Origin: Liolophura sinensis
Taxonomy: Eukaryota > Mollusca > Polyplacophora > Chitonida > Chitonidae
DNA: 64,000 nucleotides
Assembly: GCF_032854445.1 (NCBI RefSeq)
Contig: NC_088306.1
Coordinates: forward strand, 29,795,764 to 29,859,763
Reading direction: 5' to 3'
Below, piece after piece: positions 22,301-37,300 of this stretch. Position numbers and translations under genes: made by a program. Within the stretch, counting starts at the first letter, position 1; the number at the start of each line of letters is the position of its first letter. The notes beneath the pieces were generated by a model, which ran no database searches, was not told where the DNA came from, and worked only from the letters and a program-made list of their open reading frames with translations.

Positions 22301-25300
22301 GCCATCTGTGGAGGACCAATCAGAGAAGTGATGAACAAAGCTTTAACATAACGAGTCAGCCAGCACCACATTGCATGAAAGGCATAATTTTGTTTCCGAT
22401 GCATTGTAAGTCTCTTGTAGCCAGTTTAACAGACATTTGTATTTGATGTCATCACTCTAGCAAAAGAACTTCTCAGCCATAATGTAGCACAATTACATGT
22501 AAGATGGCTCCAAAATGGCAGTCTTGTTTGACCTACCTGGTTTTCTCTTACGAGGCCCTGGTGATTGTGGCATTCGTTCTGTCATTTTCTTCTGTCTGAT
22601 TGGCTGACCTAACAAAGGGTCATCTGCTTCATCAATCATGATGTTCTAAAAAAAGAAAACAAATGAAATTTCATTAAGAGTCTGTCAGCACTCTGTAAAA
22701 TTTACATATGAGCAGCACAATCCACATTATAATGTGTACTTCACACGGAATAAAACTTCATAAAAGTGTTTTCCTGTGAACCTGCTGGGTACTGGCATGA
22801 TGCAAGTCTGAAGGTCATTTTTTTTAAGCAGTCTCTTTTTATAAAAATATAACCCAAACAGCGGTCACTTTTGATAAAATATAACCCAAAAGGTCCATGC
22901 GAAGTAACTGGTCTTCCCCAATGTGTATCCCCTATTTGTAAAATTCCAAGGATCTTTGGAAATTTCCACAGGCCTTGAGTACCGTTTATTGGTACACTGC
23001 CACAAGGATTTATACATGCAGAAAATCTTTGTGATGTACATTTGCCATGTCTTTAAGTATTAACAAATGTTTTATTATAGAGCAAGTTAGAAAATTTGGA
23101 AATGCAGAGAAGTACAAATTGTTCCTCTAACTTGTGCAGGCTAATAATATATACTGATAAACAAATGTTTATACCAGTGCTTACCTTATTGACTTTAAAT
23201 GGGTTTCCAAACATGTGCTGCCTAACAGGGGCCGTCTCTAACTCTCGTAATGGTTGTGGCATTCTTTTGAGATATTCTTGGTAGTTCCCCATCTGTTGTA
23301 CTGGTATACTATGGAACTGATCTAAATGGAAAACAAAGACAATTGCCTTAGAAAATGAGAATATTAGAACTTGATTATTGCTGCTCAGTTGCTTAGTCTA
23401 AGAGAAGTGATATCTCAGGCTAAAACTGTGGGACAGTATGGAATGCTAAAGTTGATTTTCATTACATCCAGTTGAAGAAGCTCGTTAACGGTCATTAATT
23501 AAAAAAAAGCATTAACACAACTCACTGTTATATCAATATGGCCTTGACTCCTCCAGCAAATATCACACAACACATGCAGGTCTTTGCAGAGATGTCAGTG
23601 TGCTACATATCCATTCAAATTTGTGATATTTCAACGATATGCAGTATCTGCAGGTCACATGTGGAAAAGTATGCGAGTAACTTGCCAAAGGTTGCTGGTT
23701 TACCACACATACTTGGATTCCCTCCAATCATACAACTGATCACATTGTATAAGTGATAATTCTTGAGTGTAACATTAAACAACAATCAACCAGGCACATG
23801 TAAATATATAAATCAAAAAAGGCACCATGACGAGTAGCTGTGGGCGTCTTACCTTCATCGACGAGCTTGGTGTTGGTTGTTGTTGTTTGGAGAAAGTTAG
23901 CTCTCATCCTGGCAATCTGATCCAGCAGAATGCCGCGAGGAATGTCGTAAGGGTTTCTGTCGACAAAGACGAAATTACAATAAAATGTCATAGGTTCTTC
24001 TGACAATAAACACAACAAACCTTTCGTACACGTTTTTGCATACATTGCAATAATAGTGCTGTAAAGAATGTCACACTGAAGGATTTCTGGTCATAAGATG
24101 ATCTATCAATAACAAACAAACCTAAGCTGTACTGACATAGAATAATGCAGGACGATGTCTTTCTTTAATTCAACCAATGCAAGAATGGAAGAATAAAAAC
24201 AAATCATTTGGACCATCTTCATAAATATCCTCTATAAATACAGTACATCATGTTACGTGTGTTCTGTCAATGCAATTTCATGCATTCATCGTGCATATTC
24301 TGTGTTGACTGATGAAATTATTCCCTTTAGGAAGCCCTGAAAATGGCCAATCCAACCAATCAAGTTTTGTCTCCAAAATCAAATTAGGAATGTGAATAAA
24401 TTGCACTGAAAGTTGCTCTTTAATATGCGAAAAGGTTGAGGAAAAAGGGTAAGTACCAAAATATTGACAACAGTTTTATTGTTGTAAGTAGGAATCCTGA
24501 AGTTTACTTCCATAGGTTTCTTTAGATTTATTACAAGTCTAGACATATTTATGGTTAATGGATCTAAACGATGTTTATACCTGTACTACATAAAACAATG
24601 TTCATATCTGTACTACATAAAACAATGTTCATACCTGTACTACATAAAACAATGTTTATACCTGTACTACATAAAACAATGTTTATACCTGTACTACATA
24701 AAACAATGTTAATACCTGTACTACATAAAAAGATGTTTTATCTGAACCCATGCTAATTTTCAGAATACACCACTGCATATTACAGGAGACATCAAAGGAC
24801 TGTGGACACATGTCTTGAGAGTGATATGTCGGTTTATAGACAAGTCTGGACAAGGGTTTATATATCGGGACAAGGGTTGCTTGGCAAAGATGCCGTACAT
24901 TCAGACACATGTAACCACAACATGGTCTGAACATGTCTGAGGCAAGATTTAATGATATAACAAAGAAAGCATTAAACTCGCTGATTAAAGGATTAACTTT
25001 GACGTGGCTTGCATACAGATAATTACAATTCTAACACTCATATTAATTAATATAAAAAAAAAAGTAAAAAAAAAATGTATATATATTGGTGTGCCATATT
25101 GTAGGAATCCAAGCAGTGTCCTAGAGAGAGAAATATGATGGTATATGTGATGATATATGTGAGGGTATGTGTGACGGTGTATGTGACGATATATGTGTGC
25201 TGATATATGTGATGGTATATGTGATGGTATATGTGATGGTATGCATGATATGTGATGGTATACATGATAATATGTGACGATATATGTGGTGGTATATGTG

Positions 25301-28300
25301 ATGGTGTATGTGATGATATATGTGAGGGTATGTGTGACGGTGTATGTGACGATATATGTGTGATGATATATGTGATGGTATATGTGGTGGTGTATGTGGT
25401 GGTATATGTGATGGTATGCATGATATGTGATGGTATGCATGATATGTGATGGTATGCATGATATGTGATGGTATACATAATATGTGACGATATATGTGAC
25501 GGTATATGTGATGGTATTTGTGGTGGTATATGTGATGGTATGCATGATATGTGATGGTATACATGATAATATGTGACGATATATGTGATGATATATGTGA
25601 CGGTATATGTGGTGGTATATGTGAAGGTATGTGTGATGGTACGCATGATGATATGTGATGGTATACATGATAGTATGTGATGGTATATGCGATGATATAT
25701 GTGATGTATATGTGATGTATATGTGAAGGTATATGTGATGTATATGTGAAGGTATGTGTCATGGTATACATGATGATATGTGTGATGGTATGTGGCTAAT
25801 TTTTTGACTGGACATGCTCAACTGCAAAAGATTATGAATTGGTATCTCAATATTAGATGACAGAAATTCAGTCACAGTGATATCAGGACTTGTGAGTAAA
25901 AATATTGTATATATCATGGAAGGCTTAATGTCTATAATACTTAGTGATACTAGATCAGAATCCCCCCCCAAAATGTCATACAAGGTGTTGTTACCCAGAC
26001 TTCTACAACTCATAAAACTCCCTCCTGTCTGTAACAAAACTGTCTATTACTGTGAACGTGTGTTCTCTCCATTATTACATCACAATTATCACTGCATGTA
26101 TGCTCATAAAACACATACAGGTATGAAGTACGCAAGCACTGCAATGTCACAGACAAAAACGATATGTTCTACTGCGACTCAGACCTTCTCTGTAGCTCAT
26201 CCTTGAGTCTCCCAATGAACAAAGATCATAACATGCCAAACAATCATTCTGTTTTAGTCAAATGCTACAAATCATACGAGTTTACTGAATTTCTATTTCA
26301 TAGTCAAAACATCAAAGTCATGATGCATTAACATGGCTTAAAAGAATACAGAATCACTCCTGATTGGTTAGTGAGAGAAATGAGCAGGTCCACACTAAGG
26401 GGGACATAAGCTACAATACACACATATTCAAGTGTTGCGAAGGCCACAGTCTTTAACCTAGGAAATCCACCCCATCACTCAGCCAATCAGTGTCAATTCT
26501 GTATCCGTTGATGACAAGTGGACAACGCTACCTGTAGTATTGGGGATGAACTGACTTGTCTTCCACACCTAGCAGGAAGCTGTTGAAGTCAGTGAGCTCC
26601 TGTTTGAGGTTGGCCATACTGCCACCTGCGATCTGTAACATCTGGTTAAAATCCTTTCTCTGAAGGATAGATGTTTTGCTCCTGAAGAGATAAACAAGAA
26701 CAGCATTATAGTCTCCATAACTTCTAGTATATGTACACTTCTTTTTAATCTGCAAATAATCAAGAGGTTTTGCTTCTGAAAAAAAAAAAACGAAAACAAA
26801 ACCAGGATTATTATGCCCATAACTTCTAGTATAAGTATGATTTTTTTTTTTTTTTAAATAAACTTGAATCTGTTCTAGGTATTCATGAACCCTAATTCTT
26901 CAACCTTTTCAACCACATCTGCAAATCAACATTTTGAAACATTCTGAGAGAACTGTGAGGATTTAAAAAATAATTTGTAAAGTTTTGTGAAGCTTGCAAC
27001 TTTAATGACTCAAACAAATCATTTTTATTTCTTGTAAAGGATGAGGATGTAGAGTATACCCCGCTCTACTCTTTTGTAGTTATGGGGATTATCAAGAAAC
27101 CATATATACTGGTCATACAAGCTCAACAAGTAAAATCTGGTACAAATGAAAACATGAAGGCTTGTTCCTAAATAATTCACCAGATGACACAAACATTGAC
27201 CAGTTGACTTCATAATTTTGTATTATTTCTTTTTTTTCTACGATTTTGTCACATGACTGCATGCATGTCCCTCCTAAACACACTGACACACCCACCTGTG
27301 GAAAGCAAGATGACCTCAATTGCATTTGCCAGGTGTCATGAAAAAAAAAAATCATCCTATAATAGACATTATCTGACAATGTCTGTTGTCAGGAGGCAAT
27401 TCTTCCACACGTTTTTGGTGAAGGGCTGTGCAAAACTGTAAACTGTTTTCAGTGAAATGCTGTATGACACCGTAAACGGTTTTGAGAGAAGCGCTGTGTG
27501 ACAGTGAACTGTTTTGAGTGAAGCGCTGTGTGACACTGTAAACTGTTTTGGGTGAAGCGCTGTGTGACACCATAAACCATTCTGAGTGAAGTGCTGTGTG
27601 ACACTGTAAACTGTTTTGGGTGAAGCGCTGTGCAAAACTGTAAACTGTTTTGACTGAAGCACTGTGTGACATTGCAAACTGTTTTGATTGAAGTGCTGTG
27701 TGACACTAAACTGTTTTGGGTGAAGCACTGCGTGACACTGTAAACTGTTTTGAGTGAAGTGCTGTGTGACACTGTAAACTGTTTTGGGTGAAGCTCTGCG
27801 TGACACTGTAAACTGTTTTGGGTGAAGCGCTGTGTGACACTGTAAACTGTTTTGGGTGAAGTGCTGTGTGAAACTGTAAACTGTTTTGGGTGAAGCGCTG
27901 CGTGACACTGTAAACTGTTTTGGGTGAAGCGCTGTGGGACACTGTAAACTGTTTTGGGTGAAGTGCTGTGTGACACTGTAAACTGTCCTTAAAATTAAGG
28001 ACTATATGCAAGACTGAAAATGTTGAAGTAAATTTATGAGAATATCTTACCTTGGCACAACTTTTATTCCTTCATAAGCTGGAACTTTCTGACCCACAGA
28101 GGCCACAAGTCTGTCCATTTCAATCTTGGCCTGAAAATAAAAATATGAACATAAATACAACTGATCTGTTAAAACTAATATCATCGTTGCTATTCATGAA
28201 ATCAATTTTTTAACAACACAGACATTATAAGGGTTTCATGGTTTGTTTCGTTTTTTTTTTTCCCTTAATTTATTTCTCTGATTGGTGTTTTATGCCATAC

Positions 28301-31300
28301 TCAATATTTCATTTCTACGATGGCAGCCAGCATTATGGCGGGAGGAAATTAGGCAGCCTGGAACTCACAGCCATCTCCTTGATGAGAGGCTCCTGGGTCA
28401 CTGTACTGTGCTAGCACGCTAACAGAGAGGTACCGTTTTCTTTGGACAGGAATATCTTCCAAAGGTAAATATGGCTGCTGTCATAGAAGTGGAGAAATAA
28501 TATAATACAGGGATAAAAACCAATAAATTCAAATAAATTCAGGTAAATTAATAATTTTGTCAAATGTAATATTTTCTGCACATCAGTTCCACGTGTTTTT
28601 ATCATATAGATCTGTCCTATTTGTCACAGCATGTACAATGTATATGAGAACAAATCACAAGAAATGGTTAGAAACTAGACCTGAACAAACTCACCTGGTT
28701 TTTTAACTTCTTGAGATAGGAAATGACACTGTAGCTGAGGCAGTTGTCCATGCTCTCTGGGATGAGATTAGGCGCTCCCATTGTGTTCAACGCTCTGCGT
28801 AACGGCTGAAAACACATCAGCATACACATGTAAGAACAGTTCATTTTCTTCGTCAGACTCACTGATCATAAACAGAATTAAATGCATCTGATTATTCAAT
28901 AGACGGTCTTCTTTTCCTTTGTGGACCATACACCTGACAAGGACGACTGGAGCATTACTATGCAAAATTGAACAAAAATGTAAACACAGAACATATTCAT
29001 TCGATATATATATATATATATATATATAGAATATTCAAAAACAACATTCTGCCTTCTACTGAGTGAATGAATGGGTCAGTGAATCAATGTGTCAGTGAAT
29101 GAGTGAATGAATGGAGCAGTGAATGAGTGAATGAATGAAGCAGTGAATGAGTGAATGAATGGATCAGTGAATGAACAGATCAGTGAATGATTGAATGAAT
29201 GGATCAGTGAATAATTATGGCTTAATACCACTTCAGCATTACTGCAGACATATCGTGGCAAAAATGTGGTTCGCGTCGCTCCTTATCTTTCGCTATACAT
29301 CACCGCCACCAAAAGACAAGCTTGACCTTTGGAGCCGGTGAGATGAGCGACGTCTTGTTCGAACTCAAGCATCATCACTTGTTTCCTCCCATGGAACTAT
29401 TTAATCAGCATTCATCAATAAAATTGTTGTAGAAGTTGGTTAGAATCATTTACACTTTAGATAAAGAGAATGCATGCGTATAAATCATTATTAGAGACAA
29501 AGGTTGAGATGGATTGTTTGTGTTTTCTGACAGCACTTCCTGCCTCTTCATCGTGACCCCACTGACCTTGGCATTGTTCAAGATTTCTGTACAGAATTTC
29601 CTATTGGTGTCAGTGATGTATAGCGAAGGATAGAGAGCGAGGCATCCGCTGTAAGGAGCACGTAGTTTGGCACGACTGATTCACTTATTCTGAACATTAG
29701 AGAGTTCCAGCAGTTAAGGGCATTAACCCACTCACACAAATTACTTACTCATTTCATTGTTGTTTACATGAGAATGTTTCACTTAGGCCGAGGTGTTTGG
29801 TCCTATGGGTGGTGAGAACCAGTCAATCATGAGAGTACATGTTTGTCATCAAAATTGGATTTTCTGCACTCAGGCCCTTTACAGGTGTGAACTGTACTCA
29901 GGCCCTTTACAGGTGTGAACTGTACTCAGGCCCTTTACAGGTGTGAACTGTATTCAGGCCCTTTAGAGGTGTGAACTGTACTCGGGCCCTTTACAGGTGT
30001 GAACTGTACTCAGGCCTGAACATTAAATGGTATGAAAAATAGGTGCTATATTTTATATCACAACCATAATGCTCAACTTACCTTAACTCATATCTACAAA
30101 TTTGACTGCAATTCATTCAGTGAAAAAAAATTCCAAAAAGATAAGTAAAGTTATTTTCAGGTACAGTTTTTAATGGTTTTTCAACTGATGCTTACTTCAT
30201 TTTTACACTAACTTTCTTTTAAGTTAGAAACTCAACTCACCCCTGAGTAATAGACTGGCATGGTCTTTAGGTAGTTTCCAAACTGTTGCGTCCACTTGGC
30301 ATTGGGCTTTGACTTGTGAACTTTAAACAAATCATCTGTCGGCAAAGGATAAAAGTTGAAGTAAGTCATCAACTAACACCACAAATAGGCGAATGTAAAA
30401 CCTTGCATTCCCTGAAGTGTGCGATGTGAGGGTTACAGTGTATACACAACACAGCAAGGTAACCTGCAGGGGATAACTGCAACTGGTGTAACAGCATACA
30501 TGTAACTTGCAACTCTGTGACAGCTGAGTGCTGGAAAACCACAGCTGACACTTACTATAGAGTTGAGGTGTGTGGAAGCCTTGGTACAACTTTGTGACAG
30601 TTGTGTGCTGGAACATCACAGCTGACACTTACTATAGAGTTGAGGTGTGTGGAAGCCTGGTACAACTTTGTGACGGTCGAGTGCTGGAACATCACAGCTG
30701 ACACTTACTGTACAGTTGAGGTGTGTGGAAGCCTTGTACAGCTATGTGACAGCTGAGTGCTGGAACACCACAGCTGACACTTACTATAGAGTTGAGGTGT
30801 GTGGAAGCCTTGTACAGCTCTGTGACAGTTGAGTGCTGGAACACCACAGCTGACACTTACTGTACAGTTGAGGTGTGTGGAAGCCTTGGTACAACTATGT
30901 GACAGTTGAGCGCTGGAACACCACAGCTGACACTTACTATAGAGTTGAGCTGTGTAGAAGCCTGGTACAACTTTGTGACAGTCGAGTGCTGGAACATCAC
31001 AGCTGACACTTACTGTACAGTTGAGGTGTGTGGAAGCCTTGTACAGCTCTGTGACAGTTGAGTGCTGGAACATCACAGCTGACACTTACTATAGAGTTGA
31101 GCTGTGTAGAAGCCTGGTACAACTTTGTGACAGTCGAGTGCTGGAACATCACAGCTGACACTTACTGTACAGTTGAGGTGTGTGGAAGCCTTGTACAGCT
31201 CTGTGACAGTTGAGTGCTGGAACACCACAGCTGACACTTACTATAGAGTTGAGGTGTGTGGAAGCCTTGGTACAACTATGTGACAGTTGAGCGCTGGAAC

Positions 31301-34300
31301 ACCACAGCTGACTCTTACTGTACAGTTGAGGTGTGTGGAAGCCTTGGTACAACTCTGTGACAGTTGAGTGCTGGAACACCACAGCTGACACTTACTGTAC
31401 AGTTGAGGTGTGTGGAAGCCTTGGTACAATTCTGTGACAGTTGAGTGCTGGAACACCACAGCTGACACTTACTGTACAGTTGAGGTGTGTGGAAGCCTTG
31501 GTACAATTCTGTGACAGTTGAGTGCTGGAACACCACAGCTGACACTTACTGTACAGTTGAGGTGTGTGGAAGCCTTGGTACAACTATGTGACAGTTGAGC
31601 GCTGGAACACCACAGCTGACACTTACTGTACAGTTGAGGTGTGTGGAAGCCTTGGTACAATTCTGTGACAGTTGAGTGCTGGAACACCACAGCTGACACT
31701 GTAGAGTTGAGGTGTGTGGAAGCCTTGGTACAACTTTGTGACAGTTGAGTGCTGGAACACCACAGCTGACACTTACTATAGAATTGAGGTGTGTGGAAGC
31801 CTTGGTACAACTTTGTGACAGTTGAGCGCTGGAACACCACAGCTGACACTTACTATAGAGTTGAGGTGTGTGGAAGCCTTGGTACAACTTTGTGACAGTT
31901 GAGTGCTGGAACATCACAGCTGACACTTACTGTACAGTTGAGCTGTGTGGAAGCCTTGTACAGCTCTGTGAGAGTTGTGTGCTGGAACACCACAGCTGAC
32001 ACTTACTGTAGAGCTGAGGTGTGTGGAAGCCTTGGTACAACTCTGTGGCAGTTGTGCGCCGGAACACCACAGCTGACACTTACCATAGAGTTGAGCTGTG
32101 TGGAAGTCTGGTCCAACTTTGTGACAGTTGAGTGCTGGAAAACCACAGCTGACACTTACTATAGAGTTGAGGTGTGTGGAAGCCTTGGTACAACTTTGTG
32201 ACAGTTGAGTGCTGGAACACCACAGCTGACACTTACTGTAGAGTTGAGCTGTGTGGAAGCCTTGCACAGCTCTGTGACAGTTGTGTGCTGGAACACCACA
32301 GCTGACACTTACTGTAGAGTTGAGGTGTGTGGAAGCCTTGGTACAACTCTGTGACAGTTGTGCGCTGGAACACCACAGCTGACACTGTATAGTTGAGGTG
32401 TGTGGAAGCTTTGGTACAACTCTGTGACAGTTGAGTGCTGGAACACCACAGCTGACACTGTAGAGTTGAGGTGTGTGGAAGCCTTGCACAGCTCTGTGAC
32501 AGTTGTGTGCTGGAACACCACAGCTGACACTTAATGTACAGTTGAGGTGTGTGGAAGCCTTGGTACAACTCTGTGACAGTTGTGTGCTGGAACACCACAG
32601 CTGACACTGTATAGTTGAGGTGTGTGGAAGCCTTGACACAACTCTGTGACAGTTGTGTGCTGGAACACCACAGCTGACACTTACTGTATAGCTGAGGTGT
32701 GTGGAAGCCTTGGCACAACTCTGACAGTTGAGTGCTGGAAGACCACAGCTGACACTTACTGCAGAGTTGAGCTGTGTGGAAGCCTTGTTACAACTATGCA
32801 ACAATGACTACTGTAGATCTCTGTAACAACTACAACAAGTATACTGACATACATGTACAGCTCTACCAACCATGGGCCGCTTGCACAAAGATATCGTAAG
32901 CCTAAGCTGACTGTAAATCCCTAAGATCTCGATCGTAACCTACAATTATCACCATGCTGCATGAAGGGATTATCAGCTACGATAGTTGTAACATATAATC
33001 GGAACTTCCTCTGTGGCCATTTGTGGGAAGGTCTTGCAGCAACCTGCGAATGGTCATGGGTTTCCCCTGGGCTCTGCCTGATTTCTTCTCACCATAATGC
33101 TGGCCACCGTGGTATAAGTGAAATATTCTTGAGTACGACGTAAAACACCAATCAAATAAATAAAATAAATACAATTAGAAATTACAAATGATCAACCTGT
33201 TGTAAATATTTACCATCGCCCCAAAGTTACCACACAAAAACTTGTGCTTGCCTTGGGTAGACTGTTAATACTTTTCAACTCAGTTTGAAAAGAAATGTAA
33301 TATATTTGTCTCAAAGAGATGTTACAAGCATTTTGTCCCATGTTGTTGTTAGCTGCGGAATCATTCTGGTGCAGAATTGTCTGAAAATGAGGGCAGGAGT
33401 TAATGACTTGTACATCGTGAGTTTCAAAAGCTTACCTTTTCTACATACAGGTAAAATTTGTCCTACAATTGCGACTGTATCTTCAAAAATTTACAATTTC
33501 CTCACAATTCCTTTTTGCAAGCAGCCAAACATTTTTTAAAGTCAAATGTAAGCTTAATTGTAAGGTCTACGATCAACTGTAGCTACGATATCTTTGTGAA
33601 AGCAAGCCCATGCCATGGGTCCTCGGTGGTATATCACTAGCTCACTTCTATCAGGCTTCTGGTATTTCACAACAGTTGATTTAGCTTCATCGTGTAAGAA
33701 TATATTCACAGTTTTTAGCATCTTGGGCTTTTTGCAAGGAGCAGGAGGTTCCAGTACCCCAGTCATGTGACCAAAGAGTGTGCTGATGATTGGCTTTGAG
33801 CAGTTATGACATCACTGAAGAACTATGTTACTGCTGGAACTATTGGATCATTTATTCACCAACCAACCAACCACTGGCTGGCCAGACCCTAGGTCCATGT
33901 ACTGGACAACCTGTACAAGACTTTGTGGAAATCCATGTCACATGTGTTGTAAAACTTAACTACTCCACAATGGAACTGTGCAACAGTTACCATACAACTG
34001 AACTTTGCTGCAGCTATTGTACCATTGAACTGTGCAACAGCTATCATACCAATGAACTGTGCTACAGTTATTTCTATTGTACAACTGAATTGTACATAGG
34101 CTATTGTACAAATGAATTGTACACAGGCTATGCTACAACTGAACTGTGCAAAAGCTATTGTACAATTGAACTATGCAACAGCTACTGTACAACAGAGCTG
34201 TGCATCAGACATTCACCAACTGAGCTGTGCAACAGCTATCATACCACTGGACTGTACTACAGTTATCATACCAATGAAATGTGCAACAGATTTCTTAGAA

Positions 34301-37300
34301 ATGAACAATGAAACAGCTAATGTACAACTAAAATTTGCCACAGCTTTGTACAACTCAATTGTGCAAAAGCTATTGTACAACTGAACTGAGTAACAGCTAT
34401 CGTACAACTGAACCGTGTGACAACTAGTGCACAACATCATGACTGTTGGAATGAACTGTGAGAGCTGAACAACTGACCTGTGGTGCCTTCATAATTGAAC
34501 TGGCTCAGCAATAGTTCAACTGCTCTGGGTATTTGCTTTTTTTTATCAGGTGCACACTGGGACCTTTAGTTGATTTAGTGACATTTGTGAAATTGGAAAA
34601 TATTCAGAACACTCAATAGCTCAAATAAACATTTTCATTTCCAATTTGTGGTTTGCTTAGAAGTCTAGAAGAGTTCCAGTTTCAGAGGAAGTAATAACAG
34701 CAATGAAAAAAAAAGAGGAAAACAAAGTATACATGTGTGTTAAAACAGCCTGATGCAAATCCCACACAGAATTTCAATTTTGTGTTTTCAAACCAGTGCT
34801 CTCACTTGCCACGTCTCACTTTGTACCCTTGTCCAATCAAAGTGCTGCCTGTGGTCACATGACAGGGGCGCACCAGATTTGGGCAGGATCACTCCTCAGG
34901 TTGCCATGACGACGCTACAGTCGCAAGACGCCACAGTGGGAAGAAAAAGAAAGCAGAGCGTCATTTTTTTTTTCATTAAAGAGTAAAATTGGAAACGTTG
35001 AGCAGAAAATTCAGGGGGAGATAACCAGGTGGAAAACAAACATGTATACAGGCTGAGATCCAATTCACAAAGCAATCACAGTGTTATTGGCACGTAACTA
35101 TATGTACCATGACAAAGCTTGTGTACTTCATATGTTATTTATGAGCACACATACACCGACAATGTTAATGTAATAACGAAAACAACAAAAAAGTTCATAG
35201 GTTCGGACCGTTTTGTTACAGGCGAGAGGGAGTATTACGAGTTTCCCATCGTTTAGGACTCACCTAGAAGAGGTAGAAGAGCTGGGTAGTTATAGGGCAG
35301 TACAAACAGGTTTACACACATCAGATTACTGCTGGCCTTGAGGTAACCAAATGGATGACCTATATCACTGTACTTGGCACTGTTTGTCACGAATACCTGA
35401 TGGGCAGAGCAGATATCGGTATACAATGATTAACTCAAAGAGTCGAATTATGAAAAAAAAGTTCACATGCACAAGACGCAGCCTGATATACAAAGCAGGT
35501 GCACAGAAACTAAAAACACATTCACTAAATTTATTAACACAGTCACTGAAATTGTACTGAGACATATTTAATGAACTAGTATGTAAATTGTCGTTTTGGA
35601 ATCAGGTTTGTTGTCAAGGTTAATATAAAATCTCTGGAATGTTTGCACTAACTGCGCATGCAGACTATTCATGGGTTCCAGCATTGTTTATGTCAAATAT
35701 ACAGGTGCACTGGTGCATTATGCTTCCCATACTGTAACACTTCACACTTTTCACCTCTTTACAAGATGTTTATTTTAGCATATTCTGAAAGCATTGTCCT
35801 GTTCAGATTGATAAAATTATACCTTTTTGTGAACTGAGAAATTTGCCAACACAAAGTTTTGTCTTCAGCGTCATATTTTCCGTAAAGTTTGAAGTAATGG
35901 GATGTACATATGCATCACAATGCCTGGCTTCTGATAAAAAACAATCGAGTGATTTTTTAGAAAATCGTAACAGAAAAGACTTATAATATGTCTGACCTGC
36001 CAGCAGACACTCGGAGTTCTTCTCTCTAAGATATATTGGGTCAAAGGTGACGGCTCCAACTCGTATTTGTCGAACGGTAAATTTTCTATCACCATGGGGT
36101 CGCAAGACGTGCAACTGAACTTTAGAACAGGTTGCGCTGAGCGAGGGGGCTGAAAAAAAAAAACGAAAAAGAATATGCATGGTTTTCATTTTGCGTGATA
36201 ACAAGCACGAAGTCACCCTACATGTCCTACAATCATGTCCTACAATCATGTCCTACAATCATGTCCTACATGTACATCTGGAGTATTTAACAACCATGTC
36301 AAATGAGAACTAACCACACCCTAAAACGGGTCCCTTGCCTGGTCATACTGCCAAAGCACTGACCCTAATAAGTCCGTAGGTTTGAATTCAGCTCTCCCCA
36401 GATTGGCTCCAGCTTCCTGTTCTGAGCTTTGTCAGCTACATGTACTTCGTGCTGACTTAGTGCTACAGGCATCCAGGTAAATATCATCTGTGAACTACCC
36501 TAAATGACCATCAATTTTGACCATGACTAATTTGACCATTTTTGCCCGATACTTAAAGTTCTATTGATTTTAGACAGGTGTTTTGAGGTTTGCATGGAAC
36601 TTAAAATATTTCAGTACCAAAATTAATATTTTGTGTCATTTATTTCCTTTAAAAATTTCCTTTTTGGGGCGAAATTTTAGGTCACTTAGGGCATTATTTG
36701 TTATTGCTTAAACACGGGTGAGATACCCCTGATAAAAGCGTCATTTCACACAATAAGTATCACTTCTTGTTACAACATTTTGATATTTCACACCCAGACA
36801 GTTCATAGATTAACCAAACAGAAGTACCAACAGTCAACTACCAGCCTCCACCATGGGCATATGACTCTCACCAATGTTGGGCTATTCAGGTCTGGCCAGA
36901 AGGCCTCCGGCATTGGCCAATGTCCAACCGAGTACCCTTTCTGTGCCGACCTCGGAACATAAATCAAACGGCGACAGTTGTACCAGCCTGTGTTTGTTGG
37001 TTGTGGTGTTAGCGATCGCTTTTTCTCTTCCATTCCATTGGGTAGTATTAACACACCCATATCCTGTCTGTTCATATCGCGATTCTCTGTGACCCACACA
37101 AAAAAAAAAATCAGAAATTTGATCATTATATGTATGTGAGACATTAAAATCATGTTTTTTCACACAAGCTATCATTTCTAAAACTGTTATCATTTCCACC
37201 TCTCCCAAGAAATATATCTGTCGCATTCAACCTTCACTGTGCAATATCCTCTACTCATTTATTCATTAGTATTAAATGCTGCAATGAAGAGTTCTATAAA

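Noticed and set aside
24985-25771. His/Tyr/Ile/Thr-rich minus frames of about 200 codons
   Set aside because: Translation of the degenerate GTATATGTGATG microsatellite in INTS6 intron 13.
27352-28011. Overlapping minus frames of 101-179 codons
   Set aside because: 34-bp array in INTS6 intron 12, open in all three minus frames.
32961-33143. Frames within SINE copies (also 38498-38707, 44641-44913, 59790-60038, 62911-63268)
   Set aside because: These are non-coding tRNA-derived SINEs; similar peptides recur because the same element recurs.
36803-37153. 116-codon single-exon minus frame
   Set aside because: Only part is coding: it contains INTS6 exon 7 with read-through into both introns.
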